A program made the translations under genes and the position numbers. Below, piece by piece: positions 9,287 through 18,026 of a stretch of 60,085 nucleotides of DNA (within the stretch, counting starts at the first letter, position 1; each line of letters opens with the position of its first letter). The stretch is taken from positions 27,475-87,559 of the forward strand of contig VAWK01000017.1 in the NCBI GenBank assembly GCA_005885515.1, read 5' to 3'. This stretch comes from Actinomycetota bacterium (GTDB lineage: Bacteria; Actinomycetota; Thermoleophilia; Solirubrobacterales; Solirubrobacteraceae). The notes under the pieces were generated by a model. It had not been told where the DNA came from. It did not search any database and was given only the letters and a program-made list of their open reading frames with translations.

Positions 9287-9879
9287 ATCCCTATCCGCTG
9301 CTGTACCGGCTCGGCATCACCCCGTGGGAACGCGAGAGCGTGCCCCACCCTGTGACCGAGCTCGCCGAGCGCCTCTCACCGCCCGGTCGCGCGCTTGACA
9401 TTGGCTGTGGCACCGGCCGCGACGCCGTCTACCTGAGCCAGCGCGGCTGGACGGTCACTGGCGTGGACGCGGTGCCCCGCGCGCTCGGCGCGGCGGTGCG
9501 ACGGGCGCAGGCCGCGGGCGCACAGGTGAACTGGGTACTGGGCGATGTCACGCGTCTGCAGACGCTCTCGATCGGCGACGGGTATCGCCTGATCATCGAT
9601 CGCGGCTGCTTCCACGGGCTGTCAGACGAGGAGCGTGCGCGATGCGCCCAGGGGGTGACGGCTGTGGCGGCCGGCGGCGCCATCCTTTTGATGTTGGCCT
9701 TCTGTCCCCGCCGGGTGGGGTTGGGGCCGCGGGGCGTCACACGCGAGCAGATCGAAGGCCACTTCGGGGAGGCTTGGGAGCTGGAGTCAGGCGCACCTGA
9801 CTACGAGGCAAACCTGCCGCGCTGGATAGGCGACGCCAAACCCAGCTGGTATCAGCTGCGGCGAGCGGACTCGGTCTGA
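9283..9879 (+). CDS. Class I SAM-dependent methyltransferase
   Basis: This 198-residue protein has the SAM motif ALDIGCGTGRDAVYLSQRGW near residue 33, then TGVDAVPRALGAA and a DRGCFHGL segment, which places it with small TPMT/tellurite-resistance-like methyltransferases. The GTG start at 9283 overlaps the TGA of the esterase remnant (GTGA), so the two were translationally coupled. The acceptor cannot be told from sequence. Confidence 0.82.
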   Translation: MNPYPLLYRLGITPWERESVPHPVTELAERLSPPGRALDIGCGTGRDAVYLSQRGWTVTGVDAVPRALGAAVRRAQAAGAQVNWVLGDVTRLQTLSIGDGYRLIIDRGCFHGLSDEERARCAQGVTAVAAGGAILLMLAFCPRRVGLGPRGVTREQIEGHFGEAWELESGAPDYEANLPRWIGDAKPSWYQLRRADSV

Positions 9880-9898
9880 GGGGGCTAGGAGGTGGCGA

Positions 9899-10384
9899 TC
9901 AAGCCGCTGCCGTATCGCTCTCCATGAACGGTAGGTCGTCCACGACGCCGGCCAGCTCGAACGTACGCTGGACGGCGCTCGAGCCTCTTATCAGCGCGAT
10001 CTCACAGTCGCGCTTGCGGCACCACTTGGCGCGGAACACGATCACGGCGACCCCAGCGGAGTCGATGCCCGACAGCTGGCTCAGGTCAAGCGTTATCGCC
10101 CTGATCCCGGCTTCGTAGAGGCGCTCGATCTCGGCTTCCAGAATGTGGGTGGAGGCCCGATTGAGCTCGCCTACGAGCACGAGCGTATGCATGGCCGTCA
10201 GCTTCGCGGCCTGTTCTGCGCGCACGGCCGGGCTCGGCGGGGCAGCGCCCGGGGCCAGCCTGATGCGCTGCTTGGTGCCGTTTTCGTCGCGGGCAGTCGT
10301 GCCCCGCTTCGCGACGCTTTCCAGCGCGCCGCTCTGGTCCGCCGGGCGGATGCTCCCCGCCATCGTTGGGTGATGGCGTTTCAT
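9899..10384 (-). CDS. STAS-domain protein (anti-sigma factor antagonist-like)
   Basis: This 161-residue protein has a variable basic N-terminus (residues 1-60) followed by a STAS domain from about residue 65: LVLVGELNRASTHILEAEIE, then ITLDLSQLSGIDSAGVAVIV. The Ser in GIDSAG sits where SpoIIAA-type antagonists are phosphorylated. Such proteins usually bind an anti-sigma kinase in partner-switching control. No kinase or sigma gene is adjacent, so its partner is unknown. It is relevant that sigma-B-like promoters appear in the gas vesicle island, but no link can be shown. Confidence 0.8.
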   Translation of the reverse strand: MKRHHPTMAGSIRPADQSGALESVAKRGTTARDENGTKQRIRLAPGAAPPSPAVRAEQAAKLTAMHTLVLVGELNRASTHILEAEIERLYEAGIRAITLDLSQLSGIDSAGVAVIVFRAKWCRKRDCEIALIRGSSAVQRTFELAGVVDDLPFMESDTAAA

Positions 10385-10469
10385 CAGGAACAGCTCCTTT
10401 CAAGTCCGTCGGGTCGTGCCGGGCGCCCAGTCGGGTGCGCCCAGCACCCAGCTGTGGGACGAGAGGGAG

Positions 10470-11798
10470 CTAGCCGGGGCGCTCTGGGATCAGAGCAAAC
10501 GTGGTCGCCAGCCACTGCTCGTGCACGAGCGACAGCCGGCGCATGATCCGCGGACCTGCGAGCAGCAACAGCGCCGCGGAGATGACCAGCGTCGTCACGG
10601 CAAAGCCGGACGCGCCACCCGCCGCCGAGCTCGAAGACCCGCCGGAGATTCCGCCGGAGCCCGAGCCGGCAGGAACGCTTGCCGGCACATCGCGATAGTG
10701 CGCACCGCTCGCACCAGAGGAAAGGGGCGGCCCACGCAAGACGATGCCAAGCGCGTCGGCGCTCAGCAGAAGGCTTCCGCCCTGGCCCAGCAGGCGCGCA
10801 CCCGCACCGGCCAGGCCGCAAGGCTGCGCGAAGAGCGCATCGCCGCTAGCGGCAACGCAAGCGGGCGCGCCGCTTCCGGGCGCCGCGACGATCGCCGGTT
10901 GCGAAGTCGATGAAGTCCACGCAAGCGCCCGCGGCCTGGGCAGGCCCGCTTCGAATTCGCCGGCCCGCGATCCGTCGCCGCTCGAGCCGATCGGCACAGG
11001 CGAGGGATAGGTCGTGGTCGCGCCGGCGAGAGCCTGCGCGAGCGGAGTCTCGCTTGATGCGCTGGCGTGGAGCTGGCCGGATTCGGGGACGAGCTGAGGG
11101 ATTCCCGCTGGGCGGGGGACGCCAGGCCGGGAAAGCGGACCAGGCGACGAGGGACCTTCGGGGACACCCGGTAGCCCTTCGCCTGCGTGCGCCGATGCTT
11201 CGGCTGCACCTCCGCCCGGAAGCCCTTCGGTCGCGACCTGGCGGCCGCGACCGACTGGAGGTGCGACGCGGGTAGGCGTGCGAGCGGCCTGGCCCTCCGG
11301 CGAGTGCGAGCGCCCGCCGTGAGAAGCCACGAGATCGATCGTGCGCGGTGACGGCGCGTGCCCGGGGGCGTTGGCCTCTCCAGGGACGCCGGGGGTGGTG
11401 CTGGTCCCCTGCGGGAGCGTCTGACTCGCGGCGCTTGCGCTGGAGGCCGCTGGGGTGTTGGGCGCGGCGGATACCGTGGGCGCGCTTTGTATGCCGGTGG
11501 CCGGGGGCGAAGCGGCTTGAGGCGCTGTCTCGGTCGTTGTGGCGATGCTGCCCGAGACCGCACCGGCGGGCACCGGCGCCGCGGTGGCCGGATGCACAGC
11601 GACGGCAACCGGGGGCGGTGCCGCTACCGTCGCTGCCCGGCCTGCGGGAGCGAGCGGCGGAACGGTGAGCAGCCGCGCACCGTAGGCGCTACCGCCGAAC
11701 GCCGGCACGGCGAGCAGGCTAGAGACAGACAGCACACAAAAGCAGCCGATCCCGCCTCGGTGAGATCGAGCCAGGCGCTTAGGGGCTTTGGGGAGCAT
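10470..11798 (-). CDS. Pro/Ala-rich secreted or membrane-anchored protein, unknown function
   Basis: This 442-residue protein starts at the ATG at 11798, which gives a signal-type N-terminus (MLPKAPKRLARSHRGG, then a hydrophobic core). Residues about 55-390 are low-complexity Ala, Pro, Gly, Ser and Thr. Near the C-terminus a Gly/Ser linker precedes one clear membrane helix (FAVTTLVISAALLLLAGP) and a basic tail. The topology suggests a wall-spanning stalk anchored at its C-terminus. I recognise no enzymatic domain. An upstream start at 11984 is possible but would run through a promoter-like region. Confidence 0.6.
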   Translation of the reverse strand: MLPKAPKRLARSHRGGIGCFCVLSVSSLLAVPAFGGSAYGARLLTVPPLAPAGRAATVAAPPPVAVAVHPATAAPVPAGAVSGSIATTTETAPQAASPPATGIQSAPTVSAAPNTPAASSASAASQTLPQGTSTTPGVPGEANAPGHAPSPRTIDLVASHGGRSHSPEGQAARTPTRVAPPVGRGRQVATEGLPGGGAAEASAHAGEGLPGVPEGPSSPGPLSRPGVPRPAGIPQLVPESGQLHASASSETPLAQALAGATTTYPSPVPIGSSGDGSRAGEFEAGLPRPRALAWTSSTSQPAIVAAPGSGAPACVAASGDALFAQPCGLAGAGARLLGQGGSLLLSADALGIVLRGPPLSSGASGAHYRDVPASVPAGSGSGGISGGSSSSAAGGASGFAVTTLVISAALLLLAGPRIMRRLSLVHEQWLATTFALIPERPG

Positions 11799-12030
11799 GC
11801 TCCTCGGTTGATACTTTCCGTTCTCTCCGTCAAATAACCTCGCTTCGCCAAAATGCCCGCAAATTGCCGAACTTTTGGCGGAAACCGAGTTGCACGGACG
11901 GGAGCCCATTGGTCCGCACGGCCGCGCGGGAGCGAGCCGGGCTGAACGCAGCATGCGCGTATGACTCGCATGCACAGTGCGCATACCGGGTCCAGCTTGC
12001 GACTCCGTATGCGCGATCGGGTGAGCCGAA

Positions 12031-12120
12031 CGGAGAGGGCGGGATTCGAACCCGCGATGGAGTATTGATCCCCATACTCGCTTAGCAGGCGAGTGCCTTC
12101 AGCCACTCGGCCACCTCTCC
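12031..12120 (-). tRNA. tRNA-Ser (GCT)
   Basis: A 90-nt cloverleaf on the minus strand with acceptor GGAGAGG/CCTCTCC, a long variable arm typical of class II tRNAs, T-loop GGTTCGAATCC and anticodon loop CTGCTAA (anticodon GCT). No CCA is encoded. Confidence 0.96.
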
Positions 12121-12178
12121 TTGAGCGTGCGGCCAGTGTAGAACCTGCCGCGGGGCGCGTAGCATTGCGGCTTGCGTC

Positions 12179-12267
12179 GGAAGGGTGGCAGAGCGGTTGA
12201 ATGCGGCGGTCTTGAAAACCGTTAGGCCGCGTGAGCGGTCTCCCGGGTTCGAATCCCGGCCCTTCCG
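12179..12267 (+). tRNA. tRNA-Ser (TGA)
   Basis: An 89-nt cloverleaf with acceptor GGAAGGG/CCCTTCC, a long variable arm, T-loop GGTTCGAATCC and anticodon loop CTTGAAA (anticodon TGA). It diverges from the tRNA-Ser(GCT) gene, with 58 nt between them. CGTTTTTT after the gene is T-rich and may help termination. Confidence 0.96.
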
Positions 12268-12552
12268 TTTTTTCGCAAGATTTGGCGTGTTTGCATGAGA
12301 AATGGCTGGTGCACGCGCCCGAGCCGGCCCGGCCCGGATGCGTCAGGAGCGGGAGTCTGCCGAGCGGACCCCGAGACTGCACCTCGGGGCATGAAAATGC
12401 TGCTCGGGTCTCACCGCATTAGGGTCGGCCGACCGGGACAGCAACCTTCCGAGTGACAGTTTCACGCTCCGAGGAGCGGGCGTATCCTGCCGAATCAACG
12501 TGCGCGGCTACGCCAACCCGAACGCCAGTCAGCCCGCCGCTACGGCATCATG

Positions 12553-13053
12553 TCACGCGACCAGCCGCTGGACCCGGTAGCGCCGGGCGCCTCCAGGCGT
12601 CTGCACCTCGACCGACTCCCCAGCACTGCGCCCGAGCAACGCCTTCCCGACCGGCGACTGCGCTGACAGCCTGCCTTGTGGCAGGTCGGCCTCGGTCGAG
12701 CCCACGATCGTCCACGTGTAGACGCCGCCGCTCTCTTCGTCCAGAACCTCGGCCGTTCGCCCGAAACCGAACGCGGCATCTTCAGCGTCCGGCTCGACGA
12801 TCAGCGCATCGCGGCGGCGCTGGCGCAGGCGCTTGATTCTCGTCTCGAGATGCGCCTGATCCTCCTTGGCGATGTGATAGTCGGCGTTCTCGCTGAGGTC
12901 TCCGAGCTCGCGTGCGGCGCGAATGCGCCCGGCCATCGCACGCCGTCCCGCGCCCTCGAGCTCCCTCAGCTCGTCCTCGAGCGCCGCCAGTCCAGCTGGC
13001 GTGATCGGCTCGCCGTCTGGCGTGATCGAGTTCACCCGCTCACCGCGATGCAT
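12553..13053 (-). CDS. greA: GreA/GreB-family transcription elongation factor
   Basis: This 166-residue protein has the Gre N-terminal coiled coil with the signature IRAARELGDLSENADYH and KEDQAHLETRIKRL, then a C-terminal FKBP-like domain (YTWTIVGSTEADLPQGRLSA and SPVGKALLGRSAGESVEV). Gre factors enter the RNA polymerase secondary channel and stimulate cleavage of backtracked RNA. The Asp-Leu-Ser-Glu-Asn tip with its acidic residues is intact. It may be a second, paralogous Gre factor, as it is shorter at the tip and stands alone. Confidence 0.9.
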   Translation of the reverse strand: MHRGERVNSITPDGEPITPAGLAALEDELRELEGAGRRAMAGRIRAARELGDLSENADYHIAKEDQAHLETRIKRLRQRRRDALIVEPDAEDAAFGFGRTAEVLDEESGGVYTWTIVGSTEADLPQGRLSAQSPVGKALLGRSAGESVEVQTPGGARRYRVQRLVA

Positions 13054-13427
13054 GATCGCGCATCACGTCCTCACGACCTCTCGAGTATTGGACGCTGCTT
13101 TCCGCAGCCAGGCGAGCATGCGACGAAGCTGGCCCGGCGCTGTCCCTCCGGACGCTAGAGAGGCGCCGTCGCCGGCGACGCCATCACGCGTGCTTGTCCA
13201 GCGTAAGCGAGCGTGTGCCGAGCGGAGGCCGGTACGACCGCCGGTCGTCCGATGCGAGCGTGAGCGCGGCCTTGCTCGGACACTCGCTGTCACGCGAAAG
13301 CCATAGGGGGCGTAATAGCGCCCAGACTGGCGCCACCCTTTCCGCACGGCATCTGCCGCTCGGGGCGCGGTCAACAAGCGCGGGTAGGATTTGCCTCCGA
13401 CAAGACTTACTCCAAGGAGATGAAGCC
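13054..13427. other. Intergenic stretch between greA and the cupin gene
   Basis: I see no convincing gene in these 374 bases. It must hold the divergent promoters of the Gre factor and the cupin protein. The cupin ribosome site AAGGAG is at 13414-13419. Confidence 0.5.
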
Positions 13428-13790
13428 GTGGAACGACTGGAGAAGAAGCGCTTTGACTCGCCCGACGAGGTCCGCCCAATGGCGGACAAGGGACGGGTGG
13501 ACATCCTCAACATCGGCGACGGGGTCGTCGGTCGGGCCACGTTCGAGCCGGGCTGGCGCTGGTCGGAGCACGTCAAGCCGATTGCTGGCACCGAGAGCTG
13601 CCAGGCCGCCCATCTGGGCTACGTCCTGTCAGGTCACCAGATGGTTGTGATGGACGACGGCAGTGAGCTCGAATTCGGTCCTGGCGACGTAGTCGCGCTA
13701 CCACCTGGCCACGACGGGTGGGTTGTCGGCGACGAGCCGTGTGTGGTCCTCGACTTCGCGGGCATGGCTCAGTACGCCAAGGCAACGTAG
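13428..13790 (+). CDS. Cupin-domain protein
   Basis: This 120-residue protein is a single small beta-barrel: ATFEPGWRWSEHVKPIAG, then AAHLGYVLSGHQMVVMDDGS, FGPGDVVALPPGHDGWVV and VVLDFAG, the two cupin motifs in order. The His in SEHVKP and later polar residues could bind a metal, but the motif is incomplete. The GTG at 13428 is chosen for the AAGGAG 8 nt upstream. Substrate and role are unknown; a sensor or small isomerase is possible. Confidence 0.8.
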   Translation: MERLEKKRFDSPDEVRPMADKGRVDILNIGDGVVGRATFEPGWRWSEHVKPIAGTESCQAAHLGYVLSGHQMVVMDDGSELEFGPGDVVALPPGHDGWVVGDEPCVVLDFAGMAQYAKAT

Positions 13791-13874
13791 GCGAAGTTTG
13801 GGGCTTTGCATAAGGAGCGATTCGGGCTTCCTTCACGACAAGCTGCTCGTGATGCCACTCTTGTCATGCGGCGT

Positions 13875-14885
13875 TCACGTTGCGCTGTGCTCGGCAAAGG
13901 CATCGATCGCGGCCAGCGCGGCCTCCCGGCCCCGAAAGGCGGGCGGCCAGAGGAGCGTGCGCTCGTACACCCCGTGCCAGCGTTCGGCAAAGCGCGCTCG
14001 GACTTCATCTGGGCTCCCGGCGAGCGCGATCGCATCGATCATCTCGTCGTTCACCGCGGCCGCCATCCCACCGAAGTCTCCTCTATTCCAGGCGGCACGA
14101 ATCTCCTCGGCCTGACGCTCGAAGCCGCCCACCCGATGCGTAGCTCGGTAGGTCTTGACCGTTGAGTTGAACGCGATGATCGCCGCAGCGTCGCGGCGAG
14201 CAGCGTCGCGGTCCTCGTTCACCGAGCAGGTCACATAGCCGGCGATTGGCGGCCGATCGCGGCCGCCGCGCTGCGCCCCGCGCCCGAGCGCGGGCCGCGC
14301 TACCTCCGACACGTACTCTGGCGTGAACAGCGGGTGTCCGATGAGGCCGTCGGCGACGGCGCCAGCCGCTTCGATCATCCTGGCGTTCACTCCGGCGATG
14401 TAGATAGGGATGTCTGGCCGAAGCGGGTGGCGTGGCGGGGCTGTGGGCTTGACGTGCAGGCGGTAGAACCGCCCCTCGTGCTCGATCGGCACTTCGTGCA
14501 GCCGCCACAGGCGGCGCAGCAGCGGTACCAGCTCCTCCATTCGGCTCGCCGGATGCTCACCGTCCAGGCCGTGCCAGTCCTGCTGCATCCGGCGTGTACC
14601 CGTTCCGAGGCCGATGGTGATTCGCCCGCCCGAGAGCTCATCGAGATCGCGGGTCTCCGCTGCAAGCACGAGCGGAGTGCGACCGAACGCATACGCGATC
14701 GCGCTGCCCAGCCCGATCTTCGTGGTCGTCTGGGCCATCGCAGCCAAAGCGACCGTGGCCGACCGATCGTAGAACTCTGTCGACCACACCGACGCGAAGC
14801 CCGCCTGCTCGGCCAGCTGGGCGGCCTCACCCAGCTCCGCCGGGCCGCCATAGCTCGCCACAAGCGAGATGCCGGACGCGACCAT
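13875..14885 (-). CDS. LLM-class flavin-dependent oxidoreductase, probably F420-dependent
   Basis: This 336-residue protein has the luciferase-like TIM-barrel fold: an N-terminal SLVASYGGPAELGEAAQLAE, GLGSAIAYAFGRTPLVLAAE, then LSGGRITIGLGTGTRRM and IPIYIAGVNARMIEAAGAVA. These match the bacterial-luciferase-like family, whose actinobacterial members mostly use F420. The barrel is full length with normal ends. It stands alone on the minus strand. The substrate is not deducible. Confidence 0.85.
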   Translation of the reverse strand: MVASGISLVASYGGPAELGEAAQLAEQAGFASVWSTEFYDRSATVALAAMAQTTTKIGLGSAIAYAFGRTPLVLAAETRDLDELSGGRITIGLGTGTRRMQQDWHGLDGEHPASRMEELVPLLRRLWRLHEVPIEHEGRFYRLHVKPTAPPRHPLRPDIPIYIAGVNARMIEAAGAVADGLIGHPLFTPEYVSEVARPALGRGAQRGGRDRPPIAGYVTCSVNEDRDAARRDAAAIIAFNSTVKTYRATHRVGGFERQAEEIRAAWNRGDFGGMAAAVNDEMIDAIALAGSPDEVRARFAERWHGVYERTLLWPPAFRGREAALAAIDAFAEHSAT

Positions 14886-15054
14886 TCAACCGGCGTCCTG
14901 GATCGAGCGAGCGAGGTCCCGGTTCGCCAAACCGCTACTCCGGGCGTCTTGACCAGCTGTCCGAGCGGTACCAAGTCAGGGGTCGTGAACTCTCGGACAC
15001 GCTGCGCCAAGTATCTCGCAGAGGCTCCGGCCGAGGTTGTGGGATGATCGGCCG

Positions 15055-15426
15055 ATGAGCACCTCCGAGTCGTCGCCGGTGCGCCTCATCGCCGTTGCCG
15101 ACCTTGGCGACTCAAACGTCACCGTCGTGGAGCACACGCCGCACGGTGCACTGGCCGTTGGAGTCAGCGCGGGCAAGCCATTCGCGGTCTCCAATCGCTG
15201 CCGACATCTCTTTGCCTCGCTCGGCAAGGGCAGCGTCACCGGTGATGGGCGGCTTGAGTGTCCGTGGCACGGTGCCCTCTACGACGTGGGCACCGGCAAG
15301 ATGTTGCGCGGGCCACAGGGCGTGTTCAAGCCGGTGGCGGGTGCCGTCAAGGCAACCACCGGCGCGCGCGCTCTGAAGACCTTTCCGGTCGAGCTGCGCG
15401 ACGGCGCGATCTGGCTCACAGGCTAA
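15055..15426 (+). CDS. Rieske [2Fe-2S] ferredoxin-like protein
   Basis: This 123-residue protein carries both halves of the Rieske cluster site: SNRCRHLFASLG (Cys-X-His) near residue 48 and LECPWHGALYDV (Cys-X2-His) near residue 70. It is a stand-alone Rieske ferredoxin of usual size, acting as an electron carrier for an oxygenase that is not in the window. The ATG at 15055 is preferred; a GTG at 15037 would add six residues. Confidence 0.85.
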   Translation: MSTSESSPVRLIAVADLGDSNVTVVEHTPHGALAVGVSAGKPFAVSNRCRHLFASLGKGSVTGDGRLECPWHGALYDVGTGKMLRGPQGVFKPVAGAVKATTGARALKTFPVELRDGAIWLTG

Positions 15427-15612
15427 GTTAGGCGTGAGGTGCCGCGCTGCGCGCGCGAACAACGCCGCGCAGGGCGGCCCGGTCTGACGCGCATCGCTGT
15501 GCAAGCAAGAACACGATCATCGCGTGCCTCCATCATCGCGCACCACGACTATGTGATCGGGCTTGATCCGGCTGCCGGCGCTGTCCGCCTCAGACAGCCG
15601 CGGCCAGCGGCT

Positions 15613-16134
15613 TCAGTCAGGCGAAGCCGCGAGCGCCTGCGCGAACGCGTCATAGGCGGCGCGGTCAAACAGCCAGAACCGCGCCTCCTCGATCGCTGGG
15701 TTCGCCGCAAGCGCCGCGCGCACGGTGTCGATCGACACGCGCGCCGCGGCCGTCAGCGGGTATCCGTACGCCCCGGTCGAGATGGCCGGGAAGGCCACCC
15801 GCCGCGCGCCACGGGCCGCCGCCAGCTCTACCGCGCGCCGGTAGCAGGAGGCCAGCAGCTCGGGTTCGCCGTGGCCGCCGCCACGCCACACGGGGCCGAC
15901 GGCATGCACGACGCACGCGGCCGCGAGCTCCCCCGCGTCCGTGACCTTGGCGTCTCCCGTCTCACACCCGCCCAGCTCGCGGCACTCCCGCAGTAGCGCG
16001 GGCCCGGCCGCACGGTGAATCGCGCCGTCAACTCCGCCACCGCCGAGCAGGCTGGAGTTGGCGGCGTTGACGATCGCGTCGGCCTCGCCGTCGCTCGTGA
16101 TGTCCCCCAGGTGCAGCGTGATCCGCGGAGCCAT
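15613..16134 (-). CDS. Macro-domain protein (O-acetyl-ADP-ribose deacetylase-like)
   Basis: This 173-residue protein is one whole macro domain: LHLGDITSDGEADAIVNAAN at the start, SSLLGGGGVDGAIHRAAG for the ribose and diphosphate loops, VVHAVGPVW, then FPAISTGAYGYPLTAAA. It matches YmdB-type enzymes that hydrolyse O-acetyl-ADP-ribose or ADP-ribosyl adducts in the cytoplasm. Its ATG lies 4 nt after the stop of the ASST gene at 16139, so it is the last gene of that operon. A macro protein in an export or sulfotransferase operon is unexpected. Confidence 0.92.
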   Translation of the reverse strand: MAPRITLHLGDITSDGEADAIVNAANSSLLGGGGVDGAIHRAAGPALLRECRELGGCETGDAKVTDAGELAAACVVHAVGPVWRGGGHGEPELLASCYRRAVELAAARGARRVAFPAISTGAYGYPLTAAARVSIDTVRAALAANPAIEEARFWLFDRAAYDAFAQALAASPD

Positions 16135-16138
16135 CGCC

Positions 16139-17983
16139 CTAGCCCGTCAGCTTGTTGGGGACGGCGGTGCCGATCACGACGCCCGTCGCGTCCAGCGCCT
16201 GCACTGTCACGAACGGCCCGGTCGTGCCCGCCGGCAGCGCGATGGCCGTCTCAAAGCCGCCGCCCGCCGCGTGGGCGACGGGCTGCAGGCTCGTCGCCGT
16301 CGCTCCTGCCAGCATGTTCCAGGACGCCACCTGCGTGGCGCCGTTCCAGCTGGCATACACCGTCCGCGCACCGCTCGCTTCGCGCTGCACGACGAAGTCC
16401 GGCGGCTGCGCGGGCGTTGCTTCCCAGGCGAAGCGAAACGCCCGGTAGGACTCGACGTGGCCGGGGAGGTGAGCGTCGAACAGGAGCTGGCCGGCCGCGT
16501 TGAACTCCGAGAAGTCCGAGACCTGGCCCCAGCCGACGAACCAGTCGCCGTTCGCAAGCGCCTGTATGTTGCCCTGGCTTTCGGCCAGAATCGGCCTGGG
16601 CCTGGTGATCTGGCCCAGCAGAGCGGCCGTTTTCTGCTGCGGGTTCAAGCTCACCACGACCCCGCGCGACTGGTGGTGCACGCGCGGGGCGGCGCCGTTG
16701 TCAAAGATGCTGATCGACCCGTCCGGCAGCAGGCGCGAGTCGTGCTGCCAGGCCGTGGCCGTTCCGCGTGCGAGCCTGAAGCTGCTGCGCTTGCCCCCCA
16801 GCTGCCACGCGATCCGGCCGCTGCGGCCCGCGATGTCGTACGTCGCCCACGTGTTGCGAGCCGACACCAGCAGGCTGCCATCCTGCTCGCGCTCGATCGA
16901 GTTGATGTGAAAGAAGTCAAACGGCCAGTCCGTCGTCGATTTGCGTGCCAGTTCGTAGGAGTCCGCGAGCGCGACGTGGTCGAGGCTCGTCCATTGAAAC
17001 CTCACCAGCCCCGTGGCGATGTCGATTTCCTGCAGCACGCCGTCCGTCACCGCGCCGCTCGCCGGGCCGCCGACGGAGGAGACGTCGCACAGCTGCGGGT
17101 CATAGGCGGTGATCAACGCCGTCCCCTGCGGGGTCAGCAGGAACTCGTGCAGGTCGGCCTTCAGGCCGTTGCCGGCGCTCACGCGTGCGATTTCCCGATA
17201 GCCGCTGTCCGCGATCACGCCTTGGCCCAACCCGAAGCCGTGCTCGGTGATGTCGCCCTCCCACCACGTCAGCACGCGCCGGCCCAGGTACTCCTGCACC
17301 CGAAAGCTCGTCGCCGAGTTGTGGGCCGGCAGCGATTTGAACCACACCAGCCTCCCGGCCTGGTCGAGGATCATCGGCCCGATCTGGCCGGGGCCCGAGT
17401 ACGGCGCGACGAACTCATCACCGGGGGCCACTGCTGCGGATCGGGCGCTCACCGTCACCGCCGGCGGGTGCAGGTCCGGGCGCGACACGAAGCTCTGAAC
17501 GCCGGGGCGCCCGACCCCGACCGGCGCGGCGCGCAAGGGAGTCGTGCTGATCCGGTCGGGGCGCTCGATCGCAAACTGGTCTGTGAGCGCGAGTACCTTG
17601 GCTCCACGACGGAGCTTCGCGTGCACCGTCACACGCTCGCCGGCCGCGAACGGTCGCGCGGGCACGAAGCTCGCGCCGTCGCCTTGCGAGTAGGCGAGCA
17701 GCCGGCCGCGGTGCGCGCCCGTGCCAGACGCGACCACGCTCGTGACCCGCAGCTGCTGCGCGGGCACGCCCACAAAGCTGATCTGCGTGCGCGCCGGAGC
17801 GTCGCGGCTTCCGGGCTGCGGCGACACGCTGACCGACCCGGCGAGGATGGCTGAGTTGTTGAGCCTCGCCGGCGTGCACCTGGGCCCGGCCTGGGAGGCC
17901 CACGCCGGTGCGCTCAGCGCGGAGGTGCACGCGGCCAGACCCAGCGTTGCCGCCACGGCGGTCGATCTGCGCCCCGACTGCAC
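16139..17983 (-). CDS. ASST-type arylsulfotransferase family lipoprotein (paralog 1)
   Basis: This 614-residue protein starts with a lipobox (LGLAAC, Cys19), so it is likely lipid-anchored outside the membrane. A Ig-like N-terminal part (SVSPQPGSRDAPARTQISFV) precedes a beta-propeller with the family marks GNGLKADLHEFLLTPQG, FFHINSIERE and TAWQHDSRLL, then WNGATQVASWNMLAG at the end. The His residues in DLH, HIN and WQHD correspond in order to those lining the ASST active site. The known family moves sulfuryl groups between phenols; activity here is inferred. It starts 43 nt after paralog 2. Confidence 0.85.
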   Translation of the reverse strand: MQSGRRSTAVAATLGLAACTSALSAPAWASQAGPRCTPARLNNSAILAGSVSVSPQPGSRDAPARTQISFVGVPAQQLRVTSVVASGTGAHRGRLLAYSQGDGASFVPARPFAAGERVTVHAKLRRGAKVLALTDQFAIERPDRISTTPLRAAPVGVGRPGVQSFVSRPDLHPPAVTVSARSAAVAPGDEFVAPYSGPGQIGPMILDQAGRLVWFKSLPAHNSATSFRVQEYLGRRVLTWWEGDITEHGFGLGQGVIADSGYREIARVSAGNGLKADLHEFLLTPQGTALITAYDPQLCDVSSVGGPASGAVTDGVLQEIDIATGLVRFQWTSLDHVALADSYELARKSTTDWPFDFFHINSIEREQDGSLLVSARNTWATYDIAGRSGRIAWQLGGKRSSFRLARGTATAWQHDSRLLPDGSISIFDNGAAPRVHHQSRGVVVSLNPQQKTAALLGQITRPRPILAESQGNIQALANGDWFVGWGQVSDFSEFNAAGQLLFDAHLPGHVESYRAFRFAWEATPAQPPDFVVQREASGARTVYASWNGATQVASWNMLAGATATSLQPVAHAAGGGFETAIALPAGTTGPFVTVQALDATGVVIGTAVPNKLTG

Positions 17984-18026
17984 CAGGGCAGCGTATCCGG
18001 CGGCGCAGCGGCGCTCGCCGGTAGCC

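Noticed and set aside
16058-17854. Long plus-strand frame opposite ASST paralog 1
   Set aside because: A shadow of the minus-strand gene by the same reasoning.
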